Positions 1-7,321 of a stretch of DNA of 19,535 nt are shown here, piece after piece (within the stretch, counting starts at the first letter, position 1; each line of letters begins with the position of its first letter). The notes beneath the pieces were generated by a model. That model ran no database searches and was not told the origin of the DNA. It saw only the letters and a program-made list of their open reading frames with translations. The position numbers were made by a program, and so were the translations under genes. Origin of the DNA: DASPJQ01 sp035299065. GTDB lineage: Bacteria; Bacteroidota; Bacteroidia; Flavobacteriales_D; UBA2798. The stretch is from assembly GCA_035299065.1 (NCBI GenBank), contig DATGXI010000024.1, positions 1 to 19,535 of the forward strand. The letters are read 5' to 3'.

Positions 1-201
1 ACCGGGTTTAAGATTTGTAAATACAAAAACACCGTTATCATCGGTTTGTTCGCTTATTTTATTTTCCTTTAGAAAAACACTTCCGTAAGGCACCACTGCA
101 CCTTTTGATTGATCAATTAAATAACCCCTGATAGTTGCGGTTTGCGCGTATGATGAACCTATAAAAGTCAGTACCAGTAAAAAAGGGAGAAATCTCTTCA
201 T
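1..201 (-). CDS. Exported protein with N-terminal carboxypeptidase-regulatory-like domain (partial, cut by left edge)
   Basis: Only the first 67 codons lie in the window; the gene runs off the left edge in frame. The protein opens with a signal peptide (MKRFLPFLLVLTFIGSSYAQ), followed by a beta-rich stretch reading TATIRGYLIDQ, then VVPYGSVFLKEN, then TDDNGVFVFTNLKPG. This is the layout of the carboxypeptidase-regulatory-like (CarboxypepD_reg / DUF4480-type) fold, in which a surface loop is followed by a D-x-x-G-x-F strand. In Bacteroidota this fold most often begins a SusC/TonB-dependent outer-membrane receptor, but it also begins other exported proteins, so the full function is open. A second in-frame ATG at 207 would add Met-Thr; I prefer 201 because signal peptides here typically start MK. 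It is transcribed divergently from mgtE. A weak -7-like sequence (TAGATTCG, minus strand, 230 to 223) precedes it. Confidence 0.7.
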   Translation of the reverse strand, partial: MKRFLPFLLVLTFIGSSYAQTATIRGYLIDQSKGAVVPYGSVFLKENKISEQTDDNGVFVFTNLKPG

Positions 202-368
202 TGTCATTTTCTTTTCAATTTGCGAATCTAACTGATTTATAGTTACCCGGGCATCATAAATTACGAATGGTCAAAATCATATAGGGACTGGTTAGCGCCT
301 TTATTTTTAACAGCCTGTTCATATTGATTTATGATACGATGATAAAGCGCCTTAAATTCCATAATTCA

Positions 369-399
369 TTGGCTTTTTAGCCATAAACCCTTACATTTG
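369..399 (+). promoter_or_regulatory. Bacteroidota-type promoter of mgtE
   Basis: TTG at 369-371 and TACATTTG at 392-399, 20 bases apart, fit the -33 TTG / -7 TAnnTTTG consensus of the primary sigma factor of Bacteroidota. Transcription would begin near 405, leaving a leader of only about 16 bases before the ATG at 422, too short for an Mg2+ riboswitch. Confidence 0.6.
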
Positions 400-421
400 C
401 CGCAATTTCAGGGTCTGCATT

Positions 422-1765
422 ATGCAAGTTACTGGCGAATTTTTAGAAGAGTTAAGGGAAGCCCTTGAAAAGGGGAACGATGGTTTTGTGGCTGCAAATA
501 TTAATTCGCTGCACGGGAGTGACGTGGCCGCTATCATGCATGAAATTACCCTTGACCAGCGTAAGTATGTATTTAAGCTTTTGCCCAATGAACTGGCTGC
601 CGAAACCCTGCTTGAACTGGATGAGGATTTCAGGGAAGAACTGCTTGAATCATTAACCAACCGTGAGATTGCTGCCCACATTGATGAAATGGACAGTGAC
701 GATGCGGCCGACATGCTGGGCGACCTGCCCGATGAGCGAAAGCATGAGATTATTTCGGAAATAAAGGACAAGGAACAGGTTGAAGACATTGTTCACCTTT
801 TAACATACGATGAAAATACAGCAGGTGCCATCATGGCCCGCGAGTTAATTAAAGTACATTTAAATCAAACGGTTGACCGCTGTGTTGTAGAGCTTAGGCA
901 GCAGGCACACCAGGTTGAAAACGTTTATACCATTTACGTGGTAAATGACCACGATATTTTGGTTGGATTGTTATCCTTAAAGTCACTGTTGGTTGCCACG
1001 GCAAAAACCCCCATAAGCCAGTTATACAACGAAAAAATACGCAAAGTGGTGCATACCGAAACAAAGGAAAACGTAGCGCTTATTATGCAGAAATATGACC
1101 TTGTTGTGTTACCGGTTGTTGACGAAAACGGGGTTTTGCTTGGGCGTATTACCATTGATGATGTGGTTGACGTAATTAAGGAAGAAGCTGACAAGGATTA
1201 CCAAATGATGTCAGGTTTATCAGAAAATGTTGAATCGCATGACACCATTTGGGTGGTTTCACGCGCCCGTTTGCCGTGGCTTATCGTGGCTATGGCGGGC
1301 GGTATAATTGCCTCACGCATTATAGGTGTTTTTGACGAAGTTATTAAACTCCACCCCGAAATGACCTTTTTCACACCACTTATTGCCGCAATGGGTGGAA
1401 ACGTGGGAATACAATCGTCAGCTATCGTGGTGCAGGGTTTAGCCAACAATACCATTGATTATAAACGAATGTTTCCCAGGCTAGCCAAGGAATTTGCCGT
1501 TGCTCTTTTAAATGGCAGTGTATGCGCAAGCCTTATTTTGGTTTATGGGTTACTGGTGAACGATTCAATGGCTTTGAGTTTCACTGTGTGTCTTGCCCTT
1601 TTCAGTGTAATTGTATTTGCTGCTATTTTCGGCACTATGATTCCTCTTGTATTACACCGCAATAAAATTGACCCTGCCATTGCAACCGGGCCATTCATTA
1701 CAACAACAAATGATATTTTGGGAATTGTTTTGTACTTTTCAATATCGCATTGGATGTACTATTAG
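422..1765 (+). CDS. mgtE: Magnesium transporter MgtE
   Basis: This is a 447-residue Mg2+-selective channel of the inner membrane that closes when cytoplasmic Mg2+ is high. The order of parts is that of the family: an acidic, helical MgtE N domain (about 1-130), a pair of CBS domains (about 137-255) that bind Mg2+ and hold the gate, a linker helix rich in Glu, Asp and Lys, and about five membrane helices (about 284-447). The signature PLIAAMGGNVGIQSS is at 319-333. The pore-lining stretch DPAIATGPFITTTNDILGI is at 417-435, and its Asp431 corresponds to the selectivity-filter aspartate of Thermus MgtE. Length is normal. The gene stands alone between a divergent exported protein and a downstream gene with its own promoter. 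Confidence is high from the motifs alone. Confidence 0.96.
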   Translation: MQVTGEFLEELREALEKGNDGFVAANINSLHGSDVAAIMHEITLDQRKYVFKLLPNELAAETLLELDEDFREELLESLTNREIAAHIDEMDSDDAADMLGDLPDERKHEIISEIKDKEQVEDIVHLLTYDENTAGAIMARELIKVHLNQTVDRCVVELRQQAHQVENVYTIYVVNDHDILVGLLSLKSLLVATAKTPISQLYNEKIRKVVHTETKENVALIMQKYDLVVLPVVDENGVLLGRITIDDVVDVIKEEADKDYQMMSGLSENVESHDTIWVVSRARLPWLIVAMAGGIIASRIIGVFDEVIKLHPEMTFFTPLIAAMGGNVGIQSSAIVVQGLANNTIDYKRMFPRLAKEFAVALLNGSVCASLILVYGLLVNDSMALSFTVCLALFSVIVFAAIFGTMIPLVLHRNKIDPAIATGPFITTTNDILGIVLYFSISHWMYY

Positions 1766-1897
1766 GCAATTTCGAATGCAAATTTCCAATACCAAATTGT
1801 GAAGCCATGCTTAAAACCTATGGGGGCTTCCAAATCAGGAATTAACAATTGTTGAAAAGTATTGGTTTCAAGGTCTTTGTACAGCCTGTTACAACGC

Positions 1898-1926
1898 TTG
1901 GCACGTTGTGAATTGTGCTACATTTG
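1898..1926 (+). promoter_or_regulatory. Bacteroidota-type promoter of the 1954 gene
   Basis: TTG at 1898-1900 and TACATTTG at 1919-1926, separated by 18 bases, fit the TTG / TAnnTTTG consensus. The -7 box overlaps the alternative GTG start at 1915, which argues that translation really begins at the ATG at 1954. A 10-base palindrome AACAATTGTT lies just upstream at 1844-1853. Confidence 0.55.
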
Positions 1927-1953
1927 GCACCGGTTTTGCTAATAACCAACCCA

Positions 1954-3390
1954 ATGAAATTTATTTTTACCCTACTCCTCCTTTCGGTTGCATATGTGCA
2001 TGCCCAGTATAAAACGGCTGACTGGACCAATGAATTTGAACCCAAAGGAACCAAACAACTCGTGGGAACCTGGTCAAATGGTACAACGGCAGGTATTGTT
2101 TTTAGCGATAAACAGGATAATATTTCCGCAATTAACATTACGTTATGCGACCTTGAAGGCAAAACCGCTTCGGTATTCGATCACAATTTTGAAAAACCGG
2201 TAAACAGCATTATTGGCGGTTATAACAAAGGCGATGGTTTTGTGGTGATTTACGAAACAATTACCGAAAAGAACGGTTCATTTACACAGGAGATAAAAAG
2301 CCTTGAACTGAAGCGCGATGAAAGTAAAAACGAAAAAACGCTTGCTGAATTTACCGTTACCAATAAAACACATTTTTGCCATGCTAAATTTGCGCAATCG
2401 CTGAACCTGAAAAAGAACCTTGTTTTTATTGAAACTCCTTTCAGAGCTGGCGAAAAAGAGGAAATCACTTTTATTGTTTATGATGAAAATGGCAATGAAG
2501 AGTCGAATACAAAAGCGCAAATGGACCTGGATTCAAAACAAAATGTGCGCAATTACCCACAAATTACCAATAACGGAAATGTTTTTTTTCTGAAGAAAGA
2601 TAAAGACAAAAACATTCCGCGTTATTTCATTTGCTCCTACGAACCTGCAACCAAAAACCTGAATAAAAAACTGGTAGCACTTACCAATACAAATATTACC
2701 GAAATACGCGGTCAGGTTACCCCTCAAAATGAATTTTTGGTTGGCGGCTTTACAGCCTCAAGCCCTGAACATTTTTACGAAGGTTATTACCTGTTTAAAT
2801 TTGATTTGGCATGTATTCAAAAATTTAAAACACAGGGGCAATTTGATGAGGCCACCTTCCTGAAATTCTTATCCAAAAAAGAATACAGCAAAGATCCTGT
2901 TATCAAAGATTTTTACATTGACAACATTACCATTTTACCAACCGGCAAAATATTCATGAGCGCTGAATGTTATAAGGAAGAAAAATCAGGCGAGGTTATG
3001 TGGGCCCTGTATAAAGACGTTATGTTGCTTAGCTTTGATGAGGCAGGCAAATACAAAACAGCCTTCAAATATGCCAAAATTCAACCCTTAAAGGCCGATC
3101 AAAGCCTTTGGGCCTCATACAAAGTGTTTCCGAATAACGACACCCTTGTAATTGCCCACAACTATGTGGCAAAAACAGAAGGCACAAAAAACCCTGAGCC
3201 CTTGCTTACCTACGTAAACGTACATGAACGTTATGGGACAAAAACCGTTTCCAACAACAAAACAGGCAAGCAAACAAATTCCTTTTACTTTTTACCCGAG
3301 CTGGTTTTTAATCCTGAAAAAAAGCAATACATAGCCTTATTCAGCAACGCTGACCGTACCAAATTTAAACTGGGCATATTTGATCTATAG
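1954..3390 (+). CDS. Exported protein of unknown function, 478 residues
   Basis: I do not recognise this family. The ATG at 1954 gives a clean signal peptide (MKFIFTLLLLSVAYVHAQ), so the product is exported; no lipobox, no further membrane helix and no T9SS C-terminal domain can be seen, suggesting a periplasmic protein or one exported by another route. The body is strongly beta-like: short alternating hydrophobic strands separated by Asn/Lys/Asp-rich turns, with recurring phrases such as GNVFFLKKDKDK, GQVTPQNEFLVGGF and LPTGKIFMSAE. These are compatible with a beta-propeller, though no repeat is regular enough to claim one. Lys is abundant. An in-frame GTG at 1915 would add 13 residues but lies inside the promoter box. 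It stands alone between mgtE and groES, each of which appears to have separate control. Function cannot be stated. Confidence 0.8.
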   Translation: MKFIFTLLLLSVAYVHAQYKTADWTNEFEPKGTKQLVGTWSNGTTAGIVFSDKQDNISAINITLCDLEGKTASVFDHNFEKPVNSIIGGYNKGDGFVVIYETITEKNGSFTQEIKSLELKRDESKNEKTLAEFTVTNKTHFCHAKFAQSLNLKKNLVFIETPFRAGEKEEITFIVYDENGNEESNTKAQMDLDSKQNVRNYPQITNNGNVFFLKKDKDKNIPRYFICSYEPATKNLNKKLVALTNTNITEIRGQVTPQNEFLVGGFTASSPEHFYEGYYLFKFDLACIQKFKTQGQFDEATFLKFLSKKEYSKDPVIKDFYIDNITILPTGKIFMSAECYKEEKSGEVMWALYKDVMLLSFDEAGKYKTAFKYAKIQPLKADQSLWASYKVFPNNDTLVIAHNYVAKTEGTKNPEPLLTYVNVHERYGTKTVSNNKTGKQTNSFYFLPELVFNPEKKQYIALFSNADRTKFKLGIFDL

Positions 3391-3400
3391 TGCCAGTTAA

Positions 3401-3447
3401 GTCAATTTTGTCATTTTAACTTGAAATGTGGCAGACTAAAACTGCCA
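3401..3447. promoter_or_regulatory. Candidate stress-control region upstream of groES
   Basis: Two elements sit 70 to 120 bases before groES. GTCAATTTT followed directly by GTCATTTT (3401-3417) forms an imperfect direct repeat flanked by AGTTAA (3395-3400) and TTAACT (3416-3421). TGGCAG (3429-3434) and CTGCCA (3442-3447) form a perfect six-base inverted repeat around a seven-base loop. A second short inverted repeat, AGCGC-TTTT-GCGCT, lies nearer the gene (3463-3476). No HrcA/CIRCE element is present. That these control heat induction is inference from position only. Confidence 0.35.
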
Positions 3448-3519
3448 TTCCTTCCATTTTTCAGCGCTTTTGCGCTTTGGAATAATTCCTGCTAAAGGCT
3501 CAACAGAAAAACTTCAGAC

Positions 3520-3798
3520 ATGGCAAATAACATTCAACCACTAATTGACAGGGTTTTAATTGAACCCGATGTAGCCGAAACCAAAACAGCTTCGGGCATT
3601 ATTATTCCCGACACGGCCAAAGAAAAACCCCTTAAAGGAACCGTAATTGCTGCCGGTTTAGGTAAAAAAGACGAACCAACAACCGTTAAAAAAGGCGATA
3701 AAGTGCTTTACGGCAAGTATTCAGGCACTGAAATACAGGTTGATGGCAAGGATTATCTTATTATGAAAGAATCGGATATATACGCAATTTTGAACTAA
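3520..3798 (+). CDS. groES: Co-chaperonin GroES
   Basis: This 92-residue protein forms the seven-membered lid of the GroEL folding chamber in the cytoplasm. It shows the standard start (IQPLIDRVLIEPD), the mobile loop that docks on GroEL (ETKTASGIIIPDTAKEKP, about 20-37), the GxVxAxGxG-type strand (KGTVIAAGLGKKDE) and the conserved end (KVLYGKYSGTEIQVDGKDYLIMKESDIYAIL). Length is that of a normal single-domain GroES. It is the first gene of the groES-groEL unit, with 62 bases to groEL. The ATG at 3520 is the only sensible start. There is no TAnnTTTG box in its usual place, so expression may depend on a different promoter type or on the inverted repeats upstream. Confidence 0.98.
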   Translation: MANNIQPLIDRVLIEPDVAETKTASGIIIPDTAKEKPLKGTVIAAGLGKKDEPTTVKKGDKVLYGKYSGTEIQVDGKDYLIMKESDIYAILN

Positions 3799-3822
3799 AT
3801 TCGCAACCCCTTGCCCCACCCC

Positions 3823-3837
3823 TCTTAAATCTTAAAT
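3823..3837 (-). repeat. 15-base AT-rich interspersed repeat, groES-groEL gap
   Basis: On the minus strand this reads ATTTAAGATTTAAGA, and exactly the same 15 bases occur on the plus strand at 12454-12468 before coaE. Both copies lie in non-coding gaps close to a gene start. The surrounding sequence (3838-3857) is also very AT-rich. The function is unknown. Confidence 0.5.
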
Positions 3838-3860
3838 AGTGAATTTTAAATTATTGAATA

Positions 3861-5516
3861 ATGGCAAAAGATGTAACATTTAAAGGCGAAGGCCGCGATA
3901 AACTCAAAAAAGGAGTTGATGCTTTGGCAAATGCTGTGAAAGTAACCCTGGGTCCAAAAGGACGCAATGTGGTAATTGATAAAAAATTTGGTGCACCAAA
4001 CGTAACGAAAGACGGTGTAACTGTAGCGAAAGAAATTGAGCTGGAAGATAAAATTGAAAACATTGGCGCGCAAATGCTCAAAGAAGTTGCTAGCAAAACA
4101 GCCGATGTTGCCGGTGACGGAACAACTACAGCAACCGTTTTAGCGCAAGCCATTGTACACGGAGGATTGAAAAACGTGGCAGCAGGGGCAAATCCAATGG
4201 ATTTAAAACGTGGAATTGACAAAGCCGTAACCGCTGTAATTGCTGAATTGAAAAAAATATCAAAAGCAATTGGCGATGACAATAAAAAAATTGAACAGGT
4301 TGCTTCCATCTCTGCTAACAATGACAATACCATTGGAAAACTGATTGCCGAAGCAATGGCAAAAGTTTCAAAAGATGGTGTTATTACAGTTGAAGAGGCA
4401 AAAGGAACTGAAACAACAGTTGAAGTGGTAGAAGGTATGCAGTTTGACCGCGGTTATTTATCGCCTTACTTCATTACCGATCCTGAAAAAATGGAAATTG
4501 TACAGGACAACCCGTTTATTTTAATTACCGACAAGAAATTATCAAGCATGAAGGAATTGCTTCCTATTCTTGAGAAATCGTTGCAAACAGGTTCACCGTT
4601 GTTGATCATTGCCGAAGATGTAGACGGTGAAGCCATCCAAACCCTTGTGGTAAATAAATTGCGTGGTGCACTTAAAGTTGCTGCTGTAAAAGCACCGGGC
4701 TTTGGTGACAGGCGCAAAGCTATTTTGGAAGACATTGCTATTTTAACTGGCGGAACCGTTATTTCAGAAGAAAGCGGTTACAAAATGGACCAGGCTGAAT
4801 TGCACCATTTAGGTCGCGCTGAAAAAATTGTGATTGACAAAGACAATACAACCATTGTAAACGGTGCCGGTCAAAAAGAAGACATTAAAGCGCGCATCAA
4901 TCAAATAAAAGCACAGGTTGAAACTACCACCAGTGATTATGATAAAGACAAGTTGAAAGAACGCCTTGGCAAATTATCAGGCGGTGTGGCTGTACTTTAC
5001 GTAGGAGCTGCAACCGAAGTGGAAATGAAAGAGAAGAAAGACCGTGTTGACGATGCTTTGGCCGCTACGCGTGCCGCTGTTGAAGAAGGTATTGTTGTGG
5101 GTGGCGGTGTTGCCTATATTCGTGCACTAAGTGTGCTTGAAAAATTGAAAGCTGACAACGAAGACCAGTTAACCGGTATTGCCATAGTGCGCAGGGCTTT
5201 AGAAGAGCCTTTACGTCAAATTGTAGCCAATGCTGGTGGCGAAGGAAGCGTTGTGGTAAACAAAGTACGTGAAGGAAAAGGTGACTTTGGATTTAATGCC
5301 CGCACCGAAACATTTGAAGATTTGTTTGCGGCAGGTGTAATTGATCCTACCAAAGTAACACGTGTTGCCCTTGAAAACGCAGCATCCATTGCAGGAATGC
5401 TGTTGACTACTGATTGCGTGATAAGCGAAATTCCGGAAGAAGCAGGAGCAATGCCAGCCATGCCAGGTGGTATGGGAGGCATGGGCGGAATGGGTGGAAT
5501 GGGCGGTATGATGTAA
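3861..5516 (+). CDS. groEL: Chaperonin GroEL (Hsp60)
   Basis: This 551-residue subunit forms the 14-mer double ring that encloses and refolds cytoplasmic proteins with ATP and GroES. It begins MAKDVTFKGEGRDKL and has the nucleotide-binding VTLGPKGRNVVIDK (about 28-41) and GDGTTT (85-90, including the catalytic Asp). The apical substrate-binding domain follows (about 190-370), containing DRGYLSPYFITDPEKME. The second half of the equatorial domain holds the LxxxxGGVAVLYVGAATEVEMKEKKDRVDDALAATRAAVEEG block split here at its usual position. It ends in the flexible Gly-Gly-Met tail (GGMGGMGGMGGMGGMM) that lines the cavity floor. Length is typical of the family. It is the second gene of groESL and is followed at once by a strong terminator. 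Confidence 0.98.
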   Translation: MAKDVTFKGEGRDKLKKGVDALANAVKVTLGPKGRNVVIDKKFGAPNVTKDGVTVAKEIELEDKIENIGAQMLKEVASKTADVAGDGTTTATVLAQAIVHGGLKNVAAGANPMDLKRGIDKAVTAVIAELKKISKAIGDDNKKIEQVASISANNDNTIGKLIAEAMAKVSKDGVITVEEAKGTETTVEVVEGMQFDRGYLSPYFITDPEKMEIVQDNPFILITDKKLSSMKELLPILEKSLQTGSPLLIIAEDVDGEAIQTLVVNKLRGALKVAAVKAPGFGDRRKAILEDIAILTGGTVISEESGYKMDQAELHHLGRAEKIVIDKDNTTIVNGAGQKEDIKARINQIKAQVETTTSDYDKDKLKERLGKLSGGVAVLYVGAATEVEMKEKKDRVDDALAATRAAVEEGIVVGGGVAYIRALSVLEKLKADNEDQLTGIAIVRRALEEPLRQIVANAGGEGSVVVNKVREGKGDFGFNARTETFEDLFAAGVIDPTKVTRVALENAASIAGMLLTTDCVISEIPEEAGAMPAMPGGMGGMGGMGGMGGMM

Positions 5517-5552
5517 TGTAAGTCCACGAAACACCAGAAACGAAATAATAAG

Positions 5553-5588
5553 AGGCCCCGTGAAAATAAAACTTCACGGGGCTTTTAG
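5553..5588 (+). terminator. Rho-independent terminator of groESL
   Basis: A perfect 10-base stem, GCCCCGTGAA (5555-5564) with TTCACGGGGC (5573-5582), and an 8-base loop are followed by TTTTAGTTT. A G·T and an A-T pair can extend the base of the stem. It lies 37 bases after the groEL stop. Confidence 0.88.
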
Positions 5589-5693
5589 TTTATACGCCAT
5601 TTGCCCTTCATTCAACTCAACACCAAACCACTAACCCTTTGCCCCCATTGTTGGAACTTGCGTCTGGTGTTTGGCGTGTTTTAAGTCCATTAA

Positions 5694-5713
5694 AGTTAAT
5701 TTTCAGTTAATTT
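5694..5713 (+). promoter_or_regulatory. Direct repeat with 11-base phase, candidate regulator box of the two-component pair
   Basis: AGTTAATTT occurs at 5694-5702 and again at 5705-5713, an exact repeat with starts 11 bases apart. OmpR/PhoB-family regulators bind head-to-tail direct repeats with this one-turn spacing, and the pair lies 43 bases before the kinase gene whose partner is such a regulator. Autoregulation is inference. A weak -7-like TAGATTTA is at 5738-5745. Confidence 0.4.
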
Positions 5714-5755
5714 AGTTTTTTTAAATGCCCCATGCAGTAGATTTAGACCACACGC

Positions 5756-7159
5756 ATGAAAACAAAAACCCTAAGACGATTAATTGCCCTTTCAGGCTTT
5801 TTGCTTGCAGGCATTATTGTTATTCAGGTATTGTGGATACGCAATGCGCAAAGCCTGGTTGACCAGCAGCAAAAGCTGGTTAAGCAGCAGCAAAAATTAA
5901 TTGACAGGCAGCAGGCCATTCAGGCCAAAGCATTCAGCCAGGAGGAAAAAAAATTTAATGACAGGGTTATGATAGCCCTTACCGACATTGCAGGCAAAAT
6001 ACTTTACCTGAACCATGATAATTCAGAACCATACAACGTGGTAAAACAATTGCGCTCCAATTATTTTGTGGTGCAAATCAATGATACCCTTCATCCTTAT
6101 TTACTGGAATCACTGCTCAGGCGCGAGTTTGACCAGCGCAACATTAAAGAAGATTTTGAATACGGCATTTATGATTGTTTTACCGATTCGGTGGTGTATG
6201 GAAATTACGTTTCATTTGACACGGTAAAAATTGCCCATGACCTGAACGCACCACAGGTAAAATTTGCCAATGACGGGCATTACTTCAGCGTGTTTTTTCC
6301 CAACCGCAAATCATTTGAAGTAGCCAAAGAAACAAAACCCCAGCCGATTGTGAGCACTTCATTTGTAACCGATCAATTAGGCGGTTGGCTGTTTGGATCC
6401 ATAATCATTTTATTGCTCCTCTTGTTTTTCTTTTACACCATTTCAGTTGTGTTGAAACAAAAACGATTGGCCGATGTCAAAAACGATTTCATCAATAACA
6501 TGACCCATGAATTGAAAACACCCATTGCAACCATATCATTAGCAAGTGAAGTGTTGTCAAAAAAAGGAATTGAAAGCGATCCCCAACGCATTGGCCAGTA
6601 CGCAGGCATTATCAAGCACGAAAACACACGGCTTGAAAACATGGTGGAACGCGTATTGAAACTGGCCACACTTGAAAAAGAAAAAATTGAACTGAAACCC
6701 ACAGAGGTTGACATGCATGAAATGCTGGCTGATTGCATAAAGTCATTTGAAACACAAATTGTGGCTGAAGGCGGTAAAATCAACACGCAATTCAGGGCCC
6801 AAAAAACAACCATAATTGGTGATCGCGTGCATTTACTCAACATATTTTCTAACCTAATTGACAATGCTAAAAAATATGCCGATAAATATCCCGTTATTGA
6901 CATAAGCACCACAAGCAATGAGTTTGGTGTAACGGTTAAAGTTGCCGACAATGGCATTGGTATCGCTCCTGAAAATTTAAAAATGATATTTGAAAAATTT
7001 TACCGCGTCCCAACAGGCAATGTTCACAATGTAAAAGGTTTTGGCCTGGGATTGTTTTATGTGAAGTATATTGTGGATGAACATATGGGTAAAATAAGTG
7101 TAACAAGTAAAGTGGGGCAAGGAACTACATTTGAAGTATTCCTTCCATTTAAGAAATAA
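5756..7159 (+). CDS. Membrane sensor histidine kinase, RprX-like
   Basis: This 467-residue kinase autophosphorylates on a histidine and passes the phosphate to a regulator. A membrane helix (about 10-28) is followed by a Gln-rich helix with repeated QQQKL heptads (about 35-58), which looks like a coiled coil, and then a periplasmic sensor region without recognised domain up to residue 210. A second membrane helix (about 211-233) leads to the HisKA domain with the H box NNMTHELKTPIATI (His251), the N box NIFSNLIDNAKKYA (362-375), G1 VADNGIGI, the F box FEKFYRV and G2 GFGLGLFYV (428-436). All catalytic motifs are intact. There is no separate HAMP domain. The downstream regulator is in the same orientation and is its likely partner. 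The signal sensed cannot be read from the sequence. Organisation matches Bacteroides RprX. Confidence 0.93.
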   Translation: MKTKTLRRLIALSGFLLAGIIVIQVLWIRNAQSLVDQQQKLVKQQQKLIDRQQAIQAKAFSQEEKKFNDRVMIALTDIAGKILYLNHDNSEPYNVVKQLRSNYFVVQINDTLHPYLLESLLRREFDQRNIKEDFEYGIYDCFTDSVVYGNYVSFDTVKIAHDLNAPQVKFANDGHYFSVFFPNRKSFEVAKETKPQPIVSTSFVTDQLGGWLFGSIIILLLLLFFFYTISVVLKQKRLADVKNDFINNMTHELKTPIATISLASEVLSKKGIESDPQRIGQYAGIIKHENTRLENMVERVLKLATLEKEKIELKPTEVDMHEMLADCIKSFETQIVAEGGKINTQFRAQKTTIIGDRVHLLNIFSNLIDNAKKYADKYPVIDISTTSNEFGVTVKVADNGIGIAPENLKMIFEKFYRVPTGNVHNVKGFGLGLFYVKYIVDEHMGKISVTSKVGQGTTFEVFLPFKK

Positions 7160-7163
7160 ATAC

Positions 7164-7258
7164 AGCCACGAATGGCACGAATGACACAAATAAAGACATG
7201 ACAAGTAATACGTTTCTATCACGAATACTCACGAATAAAATCGTAGACATTCGTGGCT
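7164..7258. repeat. CACGAAT-repeat hairpin element between kinase and regulator
   Basis: Perfect 11-base arms AGCCACGAATG (7164-7174) and CATTCGTGGCT (7248-7258) enclose 73 bases. CACGAAT occurs at 7167-7173, 7176-7182, 7220-7226 and 7230-7236, with a variant CACAAAT at 7185-7191; the first three units are spaced exactly 9 bases apart. The element is wholly non-coding. It resembles dispersed intergenic repeats that I recall from Bacteroidota and other environmental genomes; that recollection is not verified here. Confidence 0.7.
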
Positions 7259-7271
7259 AAAAAAAGAAAAA

Positions 7272-7310
7272 CCCTGCGGACTCTGCGTAATCTTTGCGCC
7301 CTCTGCGGTT
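7272..7310 (+). repeat. CTGCG-repeat tail of the same intergenic element
   Basis: CTGCG occurs at 7274-7278, 7283-7287 and 7303-7307, with TTGCG at 7294-7298, so the units begin 9, 11 and 9 bases apart. This tract directly follows the CACGAAT hairpin after a short A-rich spacer, and ends 11 bases before the response regulator start codon. Its GC richness is unlike the rest of the gap. It probably belongs to the same mobile or amplified unit. Confidence 0.55.
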
Positions 7311-7321
7311 AAAAATAAACT

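Noticed and set aside
400..421. Mg2+ riboswitch upstream of mgtE
   Set aside because: With the promoter at 369-399 the leader is under 25 bases, too short for any M-box or ykoK structure.
391..789. Ser-rich antisense open frame over the mgtE start
   Set aside because: Composition reflects the complement of the acidic N domain of mgtE; it has no signal, motif or promoter.
1801..1830. Terminator after mgtE (GAAGCC/GGCTTC)
   Set aside because: The stem is only six bases with an 18-base loop and no T tract follows.
3429..3447. Sigma-54 promoter before groES (TGGCAG...CTGCC)
   Set aside because: The GG and GC dinucleotides are 12 bases apart rather than the required 10; the inverted-repeat reading fits better.
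4466..4735. Antisense open frames inside groEL
   Set aside because: The sense frame is a fully conserved GroEL; the opposite frames resemble nothing.
5460..5513. Gly-Gly-Met repeat at the end of groEL as an unusual feature
   Set aside because: It is the ordinary C-terminal tail of GroEL.
5211..5534. Antisense open frames across the groEL tail (Pro/His-rich)
   Set aside because: They are the complement of the Gly-Gly-Met repeat codons and have no family features.
7272..7310. Possible CRISPR-like short repeats
   Set aside because: Repeat units are 5 to 9 bases with 9-11 base phase, no spacers of usual length and no cas genes nearby.
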